From Caldilineaceae bacterium (lineage in GTDB: Bacteria; Chloroflexota; Anaerolineae; Caldilineales; Caldilineaceae): DNA of 46,007 nucleotides. The stretch spans positions 1 to 46,007 of the forward strand of contig JADLFO010000225.1 of the NCBI GenBank assembly GCA_020845455.1, written 5' to 3'. Below, piece after piece: positions 1 to 9,500 of the stretch (position 1 is the stretch's first letter; every line of letters begins with the position of its first letter). The position numbers were made by a program, and so were the translations under genes. The notes below the pieces were generated by a model. The model searched no databases, was not told the origin of the DNA, and saw only the letters and a list, made by a program, of their open reading frames with translations.

Positions 1-576
1 CGCCGCCGGCGGCAGATAGTATGCGCCCAGCGCACAGGCGCGGCACAGCGTCAGGCCGTCCCGGTGCAGCTCGCGCTCGTTGAGGATCTCTTCGCCGCAC
101 TGGGCGCAGATCGCCTTGAGGCCGGGCCGGCTGACCAGTACGCTCACCGGCGTGCGCAGTTGCGCCGGCACAGCCAGCAGCAGTTCTTCGTCGGGCATGC
201 GCTGATAGCCGAGCAGTTGCGCCTCCCAGCGGTTGCGCGCCTCCGGCGCATAGGCGGCTGCGGCGCGGCGCGCCGTGGCGCGCGGCACAATGCGGAAGGC
301 GCGCTCGCTTTCGGTGTCGATCAAAGTGGCGGCGACCTTGCCGTAATCTTCAACGCGCAGCGTGCGCCGCCCCACCCAGCAGTTGGCCGCAACCGAGAGG
401 CCGTCGACGAAACAGCCGTCGGTCTCCACAATCGCCAGCAGCCGTTTATCGGTCTGGGGCAGCGGCAGGTTGAGCAGACGGCCCGCCATCAACCCGATGC
501 GCGCCCCTAGCACTTGGCGCGGGCAGAGATGGCGGTGCAGCGCAGCGGATTCTTGCAGGATTTCTTCGAGTGTCAT
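1..576 (-). CDS. FmdE-family protein (partial, runs off the left edge)
   Basis: Reading on the minus strand from ATG at 576, the visible 192 residues begin MTLEEILQESAALHRHLCPR and match the FmdE domain (formylmethanofuran dehydrogenase subunit E family). I see the N-terminal H-x-CPRQVLGAR segment and ETDGCFVDGLSVAANCWVG, where the family has its conserved Cys/Asp pocket followed by a Gly-Lys region (here EDYGKVAATL). Near the edge is a C-x2-C...C-x2-C zinc-finger pair (CAQC and CRAC) followed by YY, typical of the C-terminus of the longer FmdE proteins, so little is probably missing. The start codon overlaps the stop of the upstream Fe-S gene as ATGA, implying translational coupling. FmdE proteins often lie beside molybdenum/tungsten enzymes, but their biochemical role is not settled; a maturation or metal-handling role here is inferred from the neighbours. 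Confidence 0.85.
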   Translation of the reverse strand, partial: MTLEEILQESAALHRHLCPRQVLGARIGLMAGRLLNLPLPQTDKRLLAIVETDGCFVDGLSVAANCWVGRRTLRVEDYGKVAATLIDTESERAFRIVPRATARRAAAAYAPEARNRWEAQLLGYQRMPDEELLLAVPAQLRTPVSVLVSRPGLKAICAQCGEEILNERELHRDGLTLCRACALGAYYLPPAA

Positions 577-1832
577 ACAGGCTTTCCGTTTTCACGAGGC
601 GGGGTAAGCGGGCCGGTGCGGCCTAAGCCGGGTGGCATCACACTGCCAAACGGGTGCTTACGCCGGTAGGCGCAGAGCGGGCAGAGCGTTTCAACCGCGA
701 CGGGGGTAAAACGCGCCTTACACTTGGTACAGGTGCGCAGTTCGCCCGCGGCCAAAATCAACTCGCCCTCGTCGAGCAGTGCGCCCAGCGTCAGGGCGGT
801 GCGTTCGAGCGCGCCCGGCGCACAGACCCGCCGGCAGAGGTCACAGTCGATGCATGCCGCCGGGGCGAAACGCAGTTGGTACGCGTCTGCGCTTTCGGGT
901 TCGTCGTCGATTTCGCCGCCGCTGTGAAAAGAAAGCGCCGCCGTAGGGCAGGCGCGGGCACAGACACCGCATGCCGTACACGACGCAGCCGCGGCGTAGG
1001 CCGCAAAAGGCAGACCATCCAGCAAAGCATCGGCATCGACGATGGGCAGCCGGCGCAGCGCGGCGATCAGACGGCGGCGCTCACGCGAAGGGCCGCGCAC
1101 CCCGGCCAGAGCGGTATCGCTGCCCAACAGCCGCGCCGCCCGGCGCGCGCCTTGGTTGGCGAGCACCCGAAACAGCCCGCGCCGCGAGAGCGGCGGGTTT
1201 TGGGTCGAATAGACCGGCCGCGTGCGCGCCGCGCGGACCTCGGTCAAAAGCGTGAGCGACCCATCCACGCCGCCGCGCGCCAGCAGTTCCTGCGCCATGC
1301 CCACCGCGGCAGGGATGGCTGCCGCCGCCCGGCCCAGCGCACAGCCCGCGCAGGCGTCGAGCCGCCCGCCGATCTGCGCCATACCCGCGCAGGCCAGCGC
1401 CAGATAGGCCGACGGCCCCAGCGCGGCCAGACAGCCCGTGACGCGCACGACCACAGCATCAACTGTGGCGTCTACCGCCGCATCGGCAGCGCCCTGCTCC
1501 GGCGCGGGGTGGTGGGCGCAGGCCAGTTCCAGCGATATCCCCGGCTCCAAGTTGACGGCGCACTGGAGCAAATCGGCCACGCCGTCATCGCCCTCGAACG
1601 CGCCGGTGGGGCAGACGGGCAGACACGCGCCGCAGACGATGCAGGCCTCCTCGCCCAGCGTCACGCCCCCCGCCAGCGCGATGGCGTCCGCCGGGCAGAC
1701 ATCCACGCAGGCGGTGCAGACGGCGTCTTTGTTCTGGCTGTGCAGACAGCGCGCCGCCTCCAGACGGATGGGCGTCTCGTCGAGGCGCGCCATGCGTTCG
1801 GCCAGCGTCAGCAAGTTGAACCCAGGCAGCAT
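573..1832 (-). CDS. multi-cluster 4Fe-4S ferredoxin-type protein with zinc ribbon
   Basis: 419 residues, cytoplasmic (no signal peptide or membrane helix). Two dicluster ferredoxin modules are visible: cysteines 29/39/42/46 and 64/67/70/74 near the N-terminus, then 285/288/291/295 and 327/330/333/337. The sequence ends with a zinc-ribbon-like pair, CTKC (368-371) and CPLC (384-387). Up to four 4Fe-4S clusters are therefore predicted, so an electron-transfer role is likely. Between the ferredoxin modules is a middle domain of about 200 residues with its own cysteines (91, 105, 134, 148, 161, 164) that I do not recognise with confidence. The start at 1832 has AGGA seven bases upstream. The gene lies 9 bp after the TorD-like gene and overlaps the FmdE-like gene, so it is mid-operon. 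Its partner is probably a molybdopterin oxidoreductase encoded outside the window. Confidence 0.85.
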   Translation of the reverse strand: MLPGFNLLTLAERMARLDETPIRLEAARCLHSQNKDAVCTACVDVCPADAIALAGGVTLGEEACIVCGACLPVCPTGAFEGDDGVADLLQCAVNLEPGISLELACAHHPAPEQGAADAAVDATVDAVVVRVTGCLAALGPSAYLALACAGMAQIGGRLDACAGCALGRAAAAIPAAVGMAQELLARGGVDGSLTLLTEVRAARTRPVYSTQNPPLSRRGLFRVLANQGARRAARLLGSDTALAGVRGPSRERRRLIAALRRLPIVDADALLDGLPFAAYAAAASCTACGVCARACPTAALSFHSGGEIDDEPESADAYQLRFAPAACIDCDLCRRVCAPGALERTALTLGALLDEGELILAAGELRTCTKCKARFTPVAVETLCPLCAYRRKHPFGSVMPPGLGRTGPLTPPRENGKPV

Positions 1833-1841
1833 ATTCCGATC

Positions 1842-2606
1842 CTACGGCCTCTCTCTTCTTTGCGCCCTTTGCGCTCTTTGCGGTTCAGCTTCTTCTAGGG
1901 CGCTCTCAGCCGGCTTGAGATCAAAGAGCGCGGCCAGTTCGGCCAGCACGCCCATCGTCAGACGGGCGATGCCGCGGTAGAAGTCCGTGACGGCATGGCG
2001 CTGGACCAGTTCATTCCAGCGTGCCGCCCAACGCAAGGGATGTTCGGCCAGGAAACCCGTCTGCGCGGCCAGCAGATCCCCCGCAGCCGCCGCGTCGCCC
2101 CGTTCGAGCGCGGCGACGCCCGCCTGGGCCAGATGCGCCAGAAAGGCCAACTCCAGCCCTAGATGGTCGTCCGGCTCCCGGTTGGGCCGCGGCGCTTGCA
2201 GCCCATAGCGTTGATACCAGCGGCGCACCTGCAGCGTCTCTTCCTGAAAGATCAGCCGGTCCTCGCTGAAATAGACCGACTCCCAGGGCGGCGCTTTGAC
2301 CACGCCGGCCCCGATATAGAGATGCATATAATCGGCGCGCAGTTCGTCAAAAGCCGCCTGCGTCAGCACACCCTCTTTGCCGGCAAGCTGCGCTGCGGCC
2401 CAGCCTTGCAGCAGCGCCAACCCGGCGTTCGTCTCCGGCTGCGTTTCGGCAAAAGGGGCCAGCGCAAAGACCTCCTCGTCGATCAAACTTTGCAGCCAGG
2501 CCCGTTCAGGATAGACATAGAGCGCTTTGCCGAGCAGACCGCAGGCCGCCGCCTCACCCATCAAGACGTTGGGCCAGTCGACGGCAGTCAGGGCCGTTTC
2601 TGTCAT
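1842..2606 (-). CDS. TorD/DmsD-family molybdoenzyme chaperone
   Basis: 254 residues, all-helical in character. TorD-family proteins bind the apo-form and twin-arginine signal of DMSO-reductase-family enzymes and hold them for cofactor insertion. Supporting sequence: LRADYMHLYIGAG, then APPWESVYFSEDRLIFQEET, then the hallmark EPDDHLGLELAFLAHL (family E-P-D-H-h-x-x-E-L), and a C-terminal RWNELVQRHAVTDFYRGIARL helix. I chose ATG 2606; GTG at 2612 is an alternative, both behind an AGAGGTGG ribosome site. The last about 15 residues are encoded by a tandem repeat and are probably not functional. The gene is 53 bp downstream of the radical SAM gene and 9 bp upstream of the Fe-S gene. No catalytic molybdoenzyme is in the window, so the client must be elsewhere, most simply just left of position 1. 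Confidence 0.88.
   Translation of the reverse strand: MTETALTAVDWPNVLMGEAAACGLLGKALYVYPERAWLQSLIDEEVFALAPFAETQPETNAGLALLQGWAAAQLAGKEGVLTQAAFDELRADYMHLYIGAGVVKAPPWESVYFSEDRLIFQEETLQVRRWYQRYGLQAPRPNREPDDHLGLELAFLAHLAQAGVAALERGDAAAAGDLLAAQTGFLAEHPLRWAARWNELVQRHAVTDFYRGIARLTMGVLAELAALFDLKPAESALEEAEPQRAQRAQRRERP
1857..1884 (-). repeat. three tandem 9-base CGCAAAG-type repeats
   Basis: On the minus strand CGCAAAGAG, CGCAAAGGG and CGCAAAGAA follow each other directly. They lie inside the last codons of the TorD-like gene and encode its PQRAQRAQRR tail. A looser relative (CTTTGCGCCCTCTGCGCGCC on the plus strand) is in the intergenic space near 18,200. Confidence 0.7.
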
Positions 2607-2659
2607 CACCACACCACCTCTTTATGATTTATGATCGTTCACGCCTGCGCGGCCCGGCA

Positions 2660-3985
2660 TCAAACATCGTGCGCCCGGTCGAACAGAACAGGGTTTGTCA
2701 GGTCAAGCTGCAGTTCGCGCAGATAGTGGCCGTTGGGCCGTTCTTCGACCACACTCGACGAGAGGCCGATCTCGACGTCCAGCCCGCGCAGCGCCGCAAT
2801 GTGATCGACGTGGAATTCCAGACAGTCGGGGCGGCTCTTGTGGCTGTAGCGGGCAAAGCGCCCGGCTTGCAGCGCGCGCCGCACCGGCAGCGCATCCGCG
2901 CCAAAAACCTTGGCCGATTTGAGCAGATAATCCTTTTGCGAAAAATAATGCGTGTCGGGGACGCGCTGCCCGCGGTTTTGCTGATACAACTGGCCCGTGT
3001 GCTTGTTCTCGAGCGAACAGTAGTGTACGCCCATCTTGAAGCCCGTATCTTGGGCATACTCCAGCAGGTCCAAACAGGCCAGTTCGCTGCGCGCCACAGG
3101 CAGCCCGCCCGCATACCAATAGTTGTAGAGCACACGGTAGGGCCGCCGCTTGACCTTAAAGCCGCGCGCCGTAAAAGGCTGCGGGTTGGTCAGCGGGTAG
3201 CAGAGTTCGAGCAGGTTGATGCTGTCGATCTCCAATGCCTCCAACTCGCGCAGCACATCGCACATGATCTCAAACATGCCGGGCCAGATCGGCATCTCCA
3301 CCATCACATGCGGGATGATCGCCTTGGCCTGGGCGATACGCTCAAAGGCAAAGCGCTGCCCCTTCTCCAGATCATGCATACGGATGCTGAAGCGAATCTC
3401 ATCCAGGCCTGCCTCTTGCAGCCGCGCCAACGTCGGCTTGTCGGCATAGTCGCCGCAAGTATAGAGCCGCAGATGCGACTGGGGGAACTGTCGCCGCGCG
3501 TGGGCAAAGAAGCCTACCGTTTCATCCTTATACAAGAGCGGTTCGCCGCCGGTGAGCGCGATATGCTGCAGCCGCTGCCCCGATGCGGCCATCTGGTCCA
3601 GTTCTTGGATCACAGGGCGCTGATGCGTCTGAAAATAGGCGTAGTTCTCCTGGTTGGGGTTAAAGCAGTAAAAGCAGGAACGATGGCAGCGCAGCGAGAC
3701 AAAGAAGGTGGCGCTGCCCACCCCGGTTTGGCAGGCGGCACAGGCAGAGGAAAGGTGGTTGACGACAACGCTCTTGTCGTCGTTGCGCAGCAGCGCGCCG
3801 TGCCGGCGCAGACGATCCAGCCGCGCCTGGGTCTCATCGCCATAGTCGTGGTTGTCGATCTCGATGCCGGTGCGGCGGATCTGCTCCATAAAGCCGTCGT
3901 GAATCTGGAGATAGCGCGCCGCCTGGGCCTGCAGTTCCCGGTTCTTGATCCGGCTGAGGTTGGTCCTGTCGATCTGTGTTATCAT
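2660..3985 (-). CDS. radical SAM domain protein
   Basis: 441 residues from ATG 3985. The radical SAM signature is CHRSCFYC (Cys100, Cys104, Cys107), followed by TGGEPLL (146-151), which binds the SAM methionine amino group, so a 4Fe-4S/5'-deoxyadenosyl radical enzyme is well supported. An additional CxxC (Cys82, Cys85 in SSACAACQTG) lies just before the barrel, and further cysteines occur at the C-terminal side. I do not recognise the substrate family. The reading frame extends upstream to 4099, but that extra segment is Arg-rich and unlike the rest, whereas ATG 3985 has AAGGGG seven bases ahead. It is the first gene of a minus-strand run with the TorD-like, Fe-S and FmdE-like genes, suggesting a role in making or activating a metalloenzyme. 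It could instead be an activase or a peptide-modifying enzyme. Confidence 0.85.
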   Translation of the reverse strand: MITQIDRTNLSRIKNRELQAQAARYLQIHDGFMEQIRRTGIEIDNHDYGDETQARLDRLRRHGALLRNDDKSVVVNHLSSACAACQTGVGSATFFVSLRCHRSCFYCFNPNQENYAYFQTHQRPVIQELDQMAASGQRLQHIALTGGEPLLYKDETVGFFAHARRQFPQSHLRLYTCGDYADKPTLARLQEAGLDEIRFSIRMHDLEKGQRFAFERIAQAKAIIPHVMVEMPIWPGMFEIMCDVLRELEALEIDSINLLELCYPLTNPQPFTARGFKVKRRPYRVLYNYWYAGGLPVARSELACLDLLEYAQDTGFKMGVHYCSLENKHTGQLYQQNRGQRVPDTHYFSQKDYLLKSAKVFGADALPVRRALQAGRFARYSHKSRPDCLEFHVDHIAALRGLDVEIGLSSSVVEERPNGHYLRELQLDLTNPVLFDRAHDV

Positions 3986-4153
3986 GTGTGCGCCCCTTGA
4001 CCTAGTTGTGCCTAGCGTCGAGTTGTGATCAGGATAGCGCAGCGGCGCGTGCGCGGCTAGGGTCATCAGTCCTGTGCGCGCAGGCAAACGCCGGGACAAG
4101 CGTCCCTAGATCGCGCCGGGGAAATCCTTATATCGGCGTCTTTGCGCAGGGTT

Positions 4154-6280
4154 CTAAGCGGACAGGGGGAACGATCTAGGCCGCCAGGCAGGGCCACGCG
4201 GCCACAGCAGCGCCCCTGCCAGCAGCAGGCTCGTCAGCGAGATCGCCGCGCCCAGCCGTTCGGCCCAGCCTGCGCGATAGACGACCTCCAGCGTATACGG
4301 CGCGCCGCTGGGCAGCGCGATCTGCTGCAGGCCATCGGGCGTGGGGTGGATGGGCAGCGCCCGGCCCGCGGCCTGGGCGCGCCAGAGGGGATAGTGGGCC
4401 ATCTTCAGCGTGAGGGTTGCGCCAGGCGTCTGTTCATCTACCGCGATCACCCAGCGCCGCGGGCTACGCTCGACCAGCCGCGCCGTGGCCCCGGCGGCGT
4501 CGATCCATCCGCCGGAGACGCCGGCCGCGGCGGTCAGGTGATAGAGCGTAAAGCTGCCGTTGCTCCACACGCGGCGAAAGCGCGGCGAGCGATCCAACAC
4601 GGCCTGGGCGCGCGGGTTAGCAGGGCCTGCGACCAGGGTCGTGACATGCAGCGCCCGCAGGCGCGCGGCTAGGTCGGCGTCGTCCATCGCCTCCCAAGGG
4701 ATACCAAAGAGGCTGCGGTCGTCTTCAGCTTCCATCTGCGCGGGTAGCCGTCGCGCCCAGGCATCGCCGGTCCAGAGCAGGCGCGCCACAGGCGACCAAT
4801 GCGAGAAGGTGCCGCCGACGATCTCACGGCCCGTCAGATAGGGGGTCAGGCTGTAGAGCGTGGTGGGCAGGATCTCAGCCTCAGACCAGGCGATCTTCAG
4901 ATAGCTTGTCAGAAAGAGCACGCGGCCGCCGCCAGGGTCATCGGCCAGCGCCTGCCAAAACCCGGCCAGGATCGGCGTATCGGCCAGGCCCGCGGCGCGA
5001 AAATGGTCGGGCACGGCGCTGTGGCCCTGCAGGTCGTGCCACAGCCGCGGACCAATCGGCAGCAGGGCCATCGCCAGCAGCGACAGGGCTGCCAGCGTGG
5101 CCGGGGGGATGCGCCAGAGAAAGAACGACGCCGCAGCCCCCACGGCGCAGCCCACCAGCAAAATCAACGCCAGGTAATATTCGGCGATAAAGCGGATCGG
5201 GTCGAACAACGACCAGCCCAGACGGCCCAGCAGCAGCCAGTCGTTGACAAGGATGCCGCCCAAAATCAGCGGGATCAGCAGCGCCAGCGCGCCCACTGTG
5301 CCGCGCACCCGCGCCCGCGGGTGATAGAGCAGCAGCAGCGCGGGCAGCGCCGCCAGCCAGAGATGGGGCACGGGCGCGGCGTCGAACCAACTCACCACCT
5401 GGTCGGGCCGCGCCCGCACCAGGCCGGCCGCATAGGGTGTATAGCGCAGGAGCAGCGGCAGCAGCCACCAGGCCGTCAACCCGGCGGTCAGCAGCAGCCA
5501 GCCGCCGACCCATCGCCCCAGCGCCGCAGGCGGCACGACCCGCTGCACGGCGCGCATCCGGCTGCGGATCCCCGCGTAGAGGCCCGCGGCGAGCGCCACG
5601 GCAGGCACATGGAAGGGATGGAGCAGCAGCAGCGCGGCCAGCGCCAGCGCGGCCCATGTTAAGCGCCTGCGGCTAGGGCGCTCGACGATTTTCCACCCCG
5701 CCAGCAGCGCCAACGGGGCCATGCCAAAGGCCAGCCGTTCGCCCATCAACCCGATCACGACCGCGTCGATCCCACCCCACATGGGGGTAAAACTCACCGC
5801 CAGCAGACCGGCGCTCAGCCCGGCCAAGCGGCTGGGCCAACGCCCCAGCGGAGCCAAGGCGGCGCGCAAAAAGGCAAAACAGGTGAAGAGCGGCAGCACA
5901 AAGGCCAGCGCCGGGATCAGGTTATACAGTTGCTCGGGCGGGAGCAGCCCCAGCATGAGCAGATGGAGCAGCAGGCCAAGCAGCGCTGCGCCCGGCGGAT
6001 AAAACTGCAGCTCCGGATAGCCCGCATACCAGGTGGGATTCCAGTCCGCCATCCAGACATGGTGGGGCAGCGACTGCGCCAGCGGATACCACATGCGCAT
6101 AAACTGGCCCGGGTGGTCGCCCCAAATCAAGAGGCTGGGGTGGAGATAGGCACGCGCGATCCCCCAGGCCGCGCCTGCGATGCCTACGCCGATCAGCAGG
6201 TCAACACCGCGCGCGCGGCCAAAGATCCGCAACGTACGTCCGAGGCGAGGCCTCGGCAAACGCTGAATCGCTTTGGCCAT
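4154..6280 (-). CDS. polytopic membrane protein, PTPS-related / GT-C-like
   Basis: 708 residues with about twelve hydrophobic segments and a soluble C-terminal part. After the first membrane helix comes an outside loop with GDHPGQFMRMWYPLAQ, then WNPTWYAGYPELQFYPPG. This matches the '6-pyruvoyl-tetrahydropterin synthase related' membrane family, which despite its name resembles multispanning glycosyltransferases (GT-C fold) more than a pterin enzyme. The Asp in the first loop is where GT-C enzymes keep a catalytic acid. From about residue 500 the chain is mostly extracytoplasmic, with one last helix near the end (ISLTSLLLAGALLW). I chose ATG 6280 because GGAGG lies eight bases upstream; the frame is open to 6349. 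Substrate unknown; lipid-linked sugar transfer is inference. It stands alone, 234 bp from the stop of the large secreted protein. Confidence 0.75.
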   Translation of the reverse strand: MAKAIQRLPRPRLGRTLRIFGRARGVDLLIGVGIAGAAWGIARAYLHPSLLIWGDHPGQFMRMWYPLAQSLPHHVWMADWNPTWYAGYPELQFYPPGAALLGLLLHLLMLGLLPPEQLYNLIPALAFVLPLFTCFAFLRAALAPLGRWPSRLAGLSAGLLAVSFTPMWGGIDAVVIGLMGERLAFGMAPLALLAGWKIVERPSRRRLTWAALALAALLLLHPFHVPAVALAAGLYAGIRSRMRAVQRVVPPAALGRWVGGWLLLTAGLTAWWLLPLLLRYTPYAAGLVRARPDQVVSWFDAAPVPHLWLAALPALLLLYHPRARVRGTVGALALLIPLILGGILVNDWLLLGRLGWSLFDPIRFIAEYYLALILLVGCAVGAAASFFLWRIPPATLAALSLLAMALLPIGPRLWHDLQGHSAVPDHFRAAGLADTPILAGFWQALADDPGGGRVLFLTSYLKIAWSEAEILPTTLYSLTPYLTGREIVGGTFSHWSPVARLLWTGDAWARRLPAQMEAEDDRSLFGIPWEAMDDADLAARLRALHVTTLVAGPANPRAQAVLDRSPRFRRVWSNGSFTLYHLTAAAGVSGGWIDAAGATARLVERSPRRWVIAVDEQTPGATLTLKMAHYPLWRAQAAGRALPIHPTPDGLQQIALPSGAPYTLEVVYRAGWAERLGAAISLTSLLLAGALLWPRGPAWRPRSFPLSA

Positions 6281-6472
6281 GGAGGAGGCCTCCGGAAACA
6301 AACCAGCACATGCACAAGGAATCAAAAACCGGGGAAGGCATCTGGGCAATGAAGCAATGCCGCACCCCGCAAACGCTGTCGCGACCCTTAGTCTACCTGG
6401 ACAGGAGCGGCCCGGCCAGCCAAAACCAGAGACAACAGATACATTCGGAGATACATCTTTTGCAGCTACGTT

Positions 6473-6504
6473 CCGGGGCGCGTCTCTGGAGAGACGCGCC
6501 CCGG
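6473..6504 (-). terminator. perfect 15-bp GC hairpin after the large secreted-protein gene
   Basis: Arms 6473-6487 and 6490-6504 are exact complements around a 2-base centre. The hairpin begins 11 bases after the TAG at 6515-6517. There is no T-run on the minus strand, so it is a U-less terminator or an mRNA 3'-end stabiliser. Confidence 0.6.
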
Positions 6505-6514
6505 GGCTTGTCCT

Positions 6515-9500
6515 CTATTCTATCACAGGCAGCCGCAGTTGATAGGGCTGACCCAGCGGCGCGGCCTCGGATGCGCCGGTGTTGGCCTTGGGCTTTTGGA
6601 TGCTGGGCAGATAGACATCCTCCCCGGCAAAGTCGGCGGGGTTGCCTGCCAGCATCCAGAGCGTGACACGGATCGTCTGGGGCGTGCCCAGCGTGTAGGA
6701 AGGAGAGGCGTTGACCGTGACGACGCCGCTGTATTGGCCGCGCGCCAGGTCGCGCGTCTCCAGGCTGACCACCACCTGCCCGCCGACTATAGCCGGCTTC
6801 AGCCAAGCTTGATTGCTGCCTGCGCTGGGCGTAAAGCCCTGATCGCCCAAACTGCGGATCGGTACGCGCTGCGCCGCGGGGTTCGGCCCCTGCGTAAAGG
6901 CATAGAAGGTCAATACATTGGCATCCAGCGCCAGCGCGGGCGAGCGCGCCCCGGCCTCTACCTCGGCAGGCGTGGGCTGCGGGAAGTCATTGGGGTCGAG
7001 CGGGTCGGTGCCGGCGTTGACCTCTTCGCCGTCGGTGTAGTTGTCGCCGTCGGTATCGGCCACGCGCGGGTCGGTCCCGATCTGGCATTCCTGTTTGTTG
7101 AGCAGCCCGTCCTTGTCGGGGTTGCCGTTGGCGTTGGTGGCGCGGTGCGCCGTCTGCCAGTCGTCGGGGCAACCGTCGCCGTTGGCGTCGACGCCGCCGG
7201 TGATCAAGAGCCACTTCTGATTCGAGAGCAGGCTGCCCGGCGCGTTGGGGTTCGCGCCAAAGGCGCGCACGGCAAATGCGTACCAGAAGCCGGGGGTCAG
7301 CCCTGTCACGGCATAGCTGCCGCCAAAGCCGGTGATCCGGATCGGCGATGCGCCCTGGGCTGCGCCGCTGCCTGCTGCCCACGGCCCCGCAGACGTCTCG
7401 CGCGCATAGTAGAGATCCCAAGCGACGCCGCTGCTGGGCGACCAGATGAGCGTGGCGCTGCCGCCGCCCGCGCTGCCGTCGAGCACGGGCGCGGCGGGGC
7501 CGGTGTGCGATGCGCCGCTCGGGACGGTGGTCATCCCCGGCTGCACCAGCGTGCTGAGATTGCCGCTGGCGTCGCGCGCCGCCAGCCCGTAGCCGGCGGG
7601 GAAGTCCACGACCGAGGTGATGTCTTCGGCGCTCAGCCCGCCGATACGCATACACTGGCGTGCGCCCGGCGCATAGGGTACGGTCGCGAGCACGCGCTCG
7701 GTGATAAAGCGCCCGATGAGATAGAGACTGTCGCGCGCCCGATAGGCGATCTGGTATTCGGCCAGGTCATGCGCCGGGCTGACATCCCAACACATCTTGA
7801 CGCCGTCCTCCGCCGGGGAGAAGGTCACGCTGCCGGGGTTGAGCGGGGGCGGCGCGGTCTGGTCGAGATAGCGCAGCACGCCCGGCGCAATGCTGGGGGT
7901 CACGCCCACATACTGGTTCATGCCGAGCCGCGTCACGCGCGCGCCGCGCTTGTCTTGCAGCGTGCCGTAGATGCGATAGCTGCCCGACGCCAGATGCGAC
8001 AAGTCCCAATCGAACGAGCCGCCTGCCGGGTCGAGGTTTTCGACAATCGTGCCGCCGTAGAGATAGCTTGCATCGGTGGCGTTGGGCACGGTCGCCGAAA
8101 AGTAGAGGCTGAGGCGCAGTTGGGCGGCGTCGGCGGGCGGCGTCCATTGAATCGTGTAGGGCTGCGACGCTGTCGAATCGCCGGTCGCGGTCACATCCAC
8201 CGTACCGCTGGGCGCGGTGAAGGCCAGGCCGGGCGCGGACTTGTTGGCATAGACCTGCAGCCGGTAGTCGTCCTGCTCAGTGGCGTTGGTGATGCGCGCC
8301 TTCCAGACGCCCGGCGTAGGCTTGTCCAGCGCATAATAGACTGCGTGGTCGGCAGTGGTGATGGTCACGCCAAACCCGGCGGCGTTGGCCGGGGTAATGG
8401 CGGCGCCGTCGGGCCGGATCAGGCGGAAGTTGGGCGCGCCGCGCACCCAGCCAAAGGCCACCAGCAGCGACGACGTAGTCGATTTGACGGTCACCACCTC
8501 GTCCACTTCGGGCGCGCGCGGGTCGGCCACGGTGCGGCGCTGAAGCTCGGCCAGGCTTTCGTCCACGGCTTGGGCGGCGACCTCGCCTTCCCCGTCTGCG
8601 CTTTGCAGCGGGAAGGGCGGGCCGTTGCCGCCATATTGGTCGATCAAGATATGGCCGTCGCTGCCCAGGATAAAGCTGGTGCAGAGCAGCACGGCGGGCG
8701 GCAGCACCACGGCGGCGATCAGCGCGTCGCATTCCAAGTTGATATACGCGCCCACGGCAAAGCCGAGAATCTTGACCGCGCCCTTGATGCCCCATTGATA
8801 GTCGGTGCAGGCGTCGTTGGCGCAGAACTGGCCGAACGACAGCTCCACGCCGAGGGTGATATCGCCGGGCGGCAGCACCAGCGGCCATTCGTCGAGCACC
8901 GAGCCTTCGGCGATCTTGAATTCGGCCTGATAGCTGGCGGTGAGGTGGAAGTCGTCGTTGCCCGCCAGCCAGGGGTAGCGGTTTTGCCAGCCCGCGCCGC
9001 GCCAGACATGGGCATAGAGAAAGCCGCGCAACACCCAATCATTCTTGCTGGGCATCCATCCCTGGCTGCCCATGCCTAGGTCGAGCGGGTTCCAGGCGAC
9101 CCAGAGATGGCCCTCCCCGTCCATCATGCCCATAATGCGGCCCGTGGCCTGCATATCAAACAGGCCGCGCGTGTCCAGCGTCAGTTTGGCCGTGCCTTTG
9201 AAGACCTTGGGCGCGGCCTGGCCGACAAAAAAGCCGACCTCGACCTCGATGACGACATTGGCGGGGCCGATGGTCACCGTACCGCCGATCAGGTCGACGT
9301 ACATCACCGGCGGCGCGGCGATGGGGATGCCAGGCGGGAACTTGAAGGTCAGGCTCACCTGGCGCAGCGTATTCTCACACAGCACAAAGTTCGCCGTGAT
9401 GCTGGGGATCGCATCCATGCCGGCGTCGGGTTTGGCGTTGGGGTCGATGCCAGGCAGCGAAAGCGAGGTCGTGCCTTTGATCAGCGCCACCGGCTGGTTG

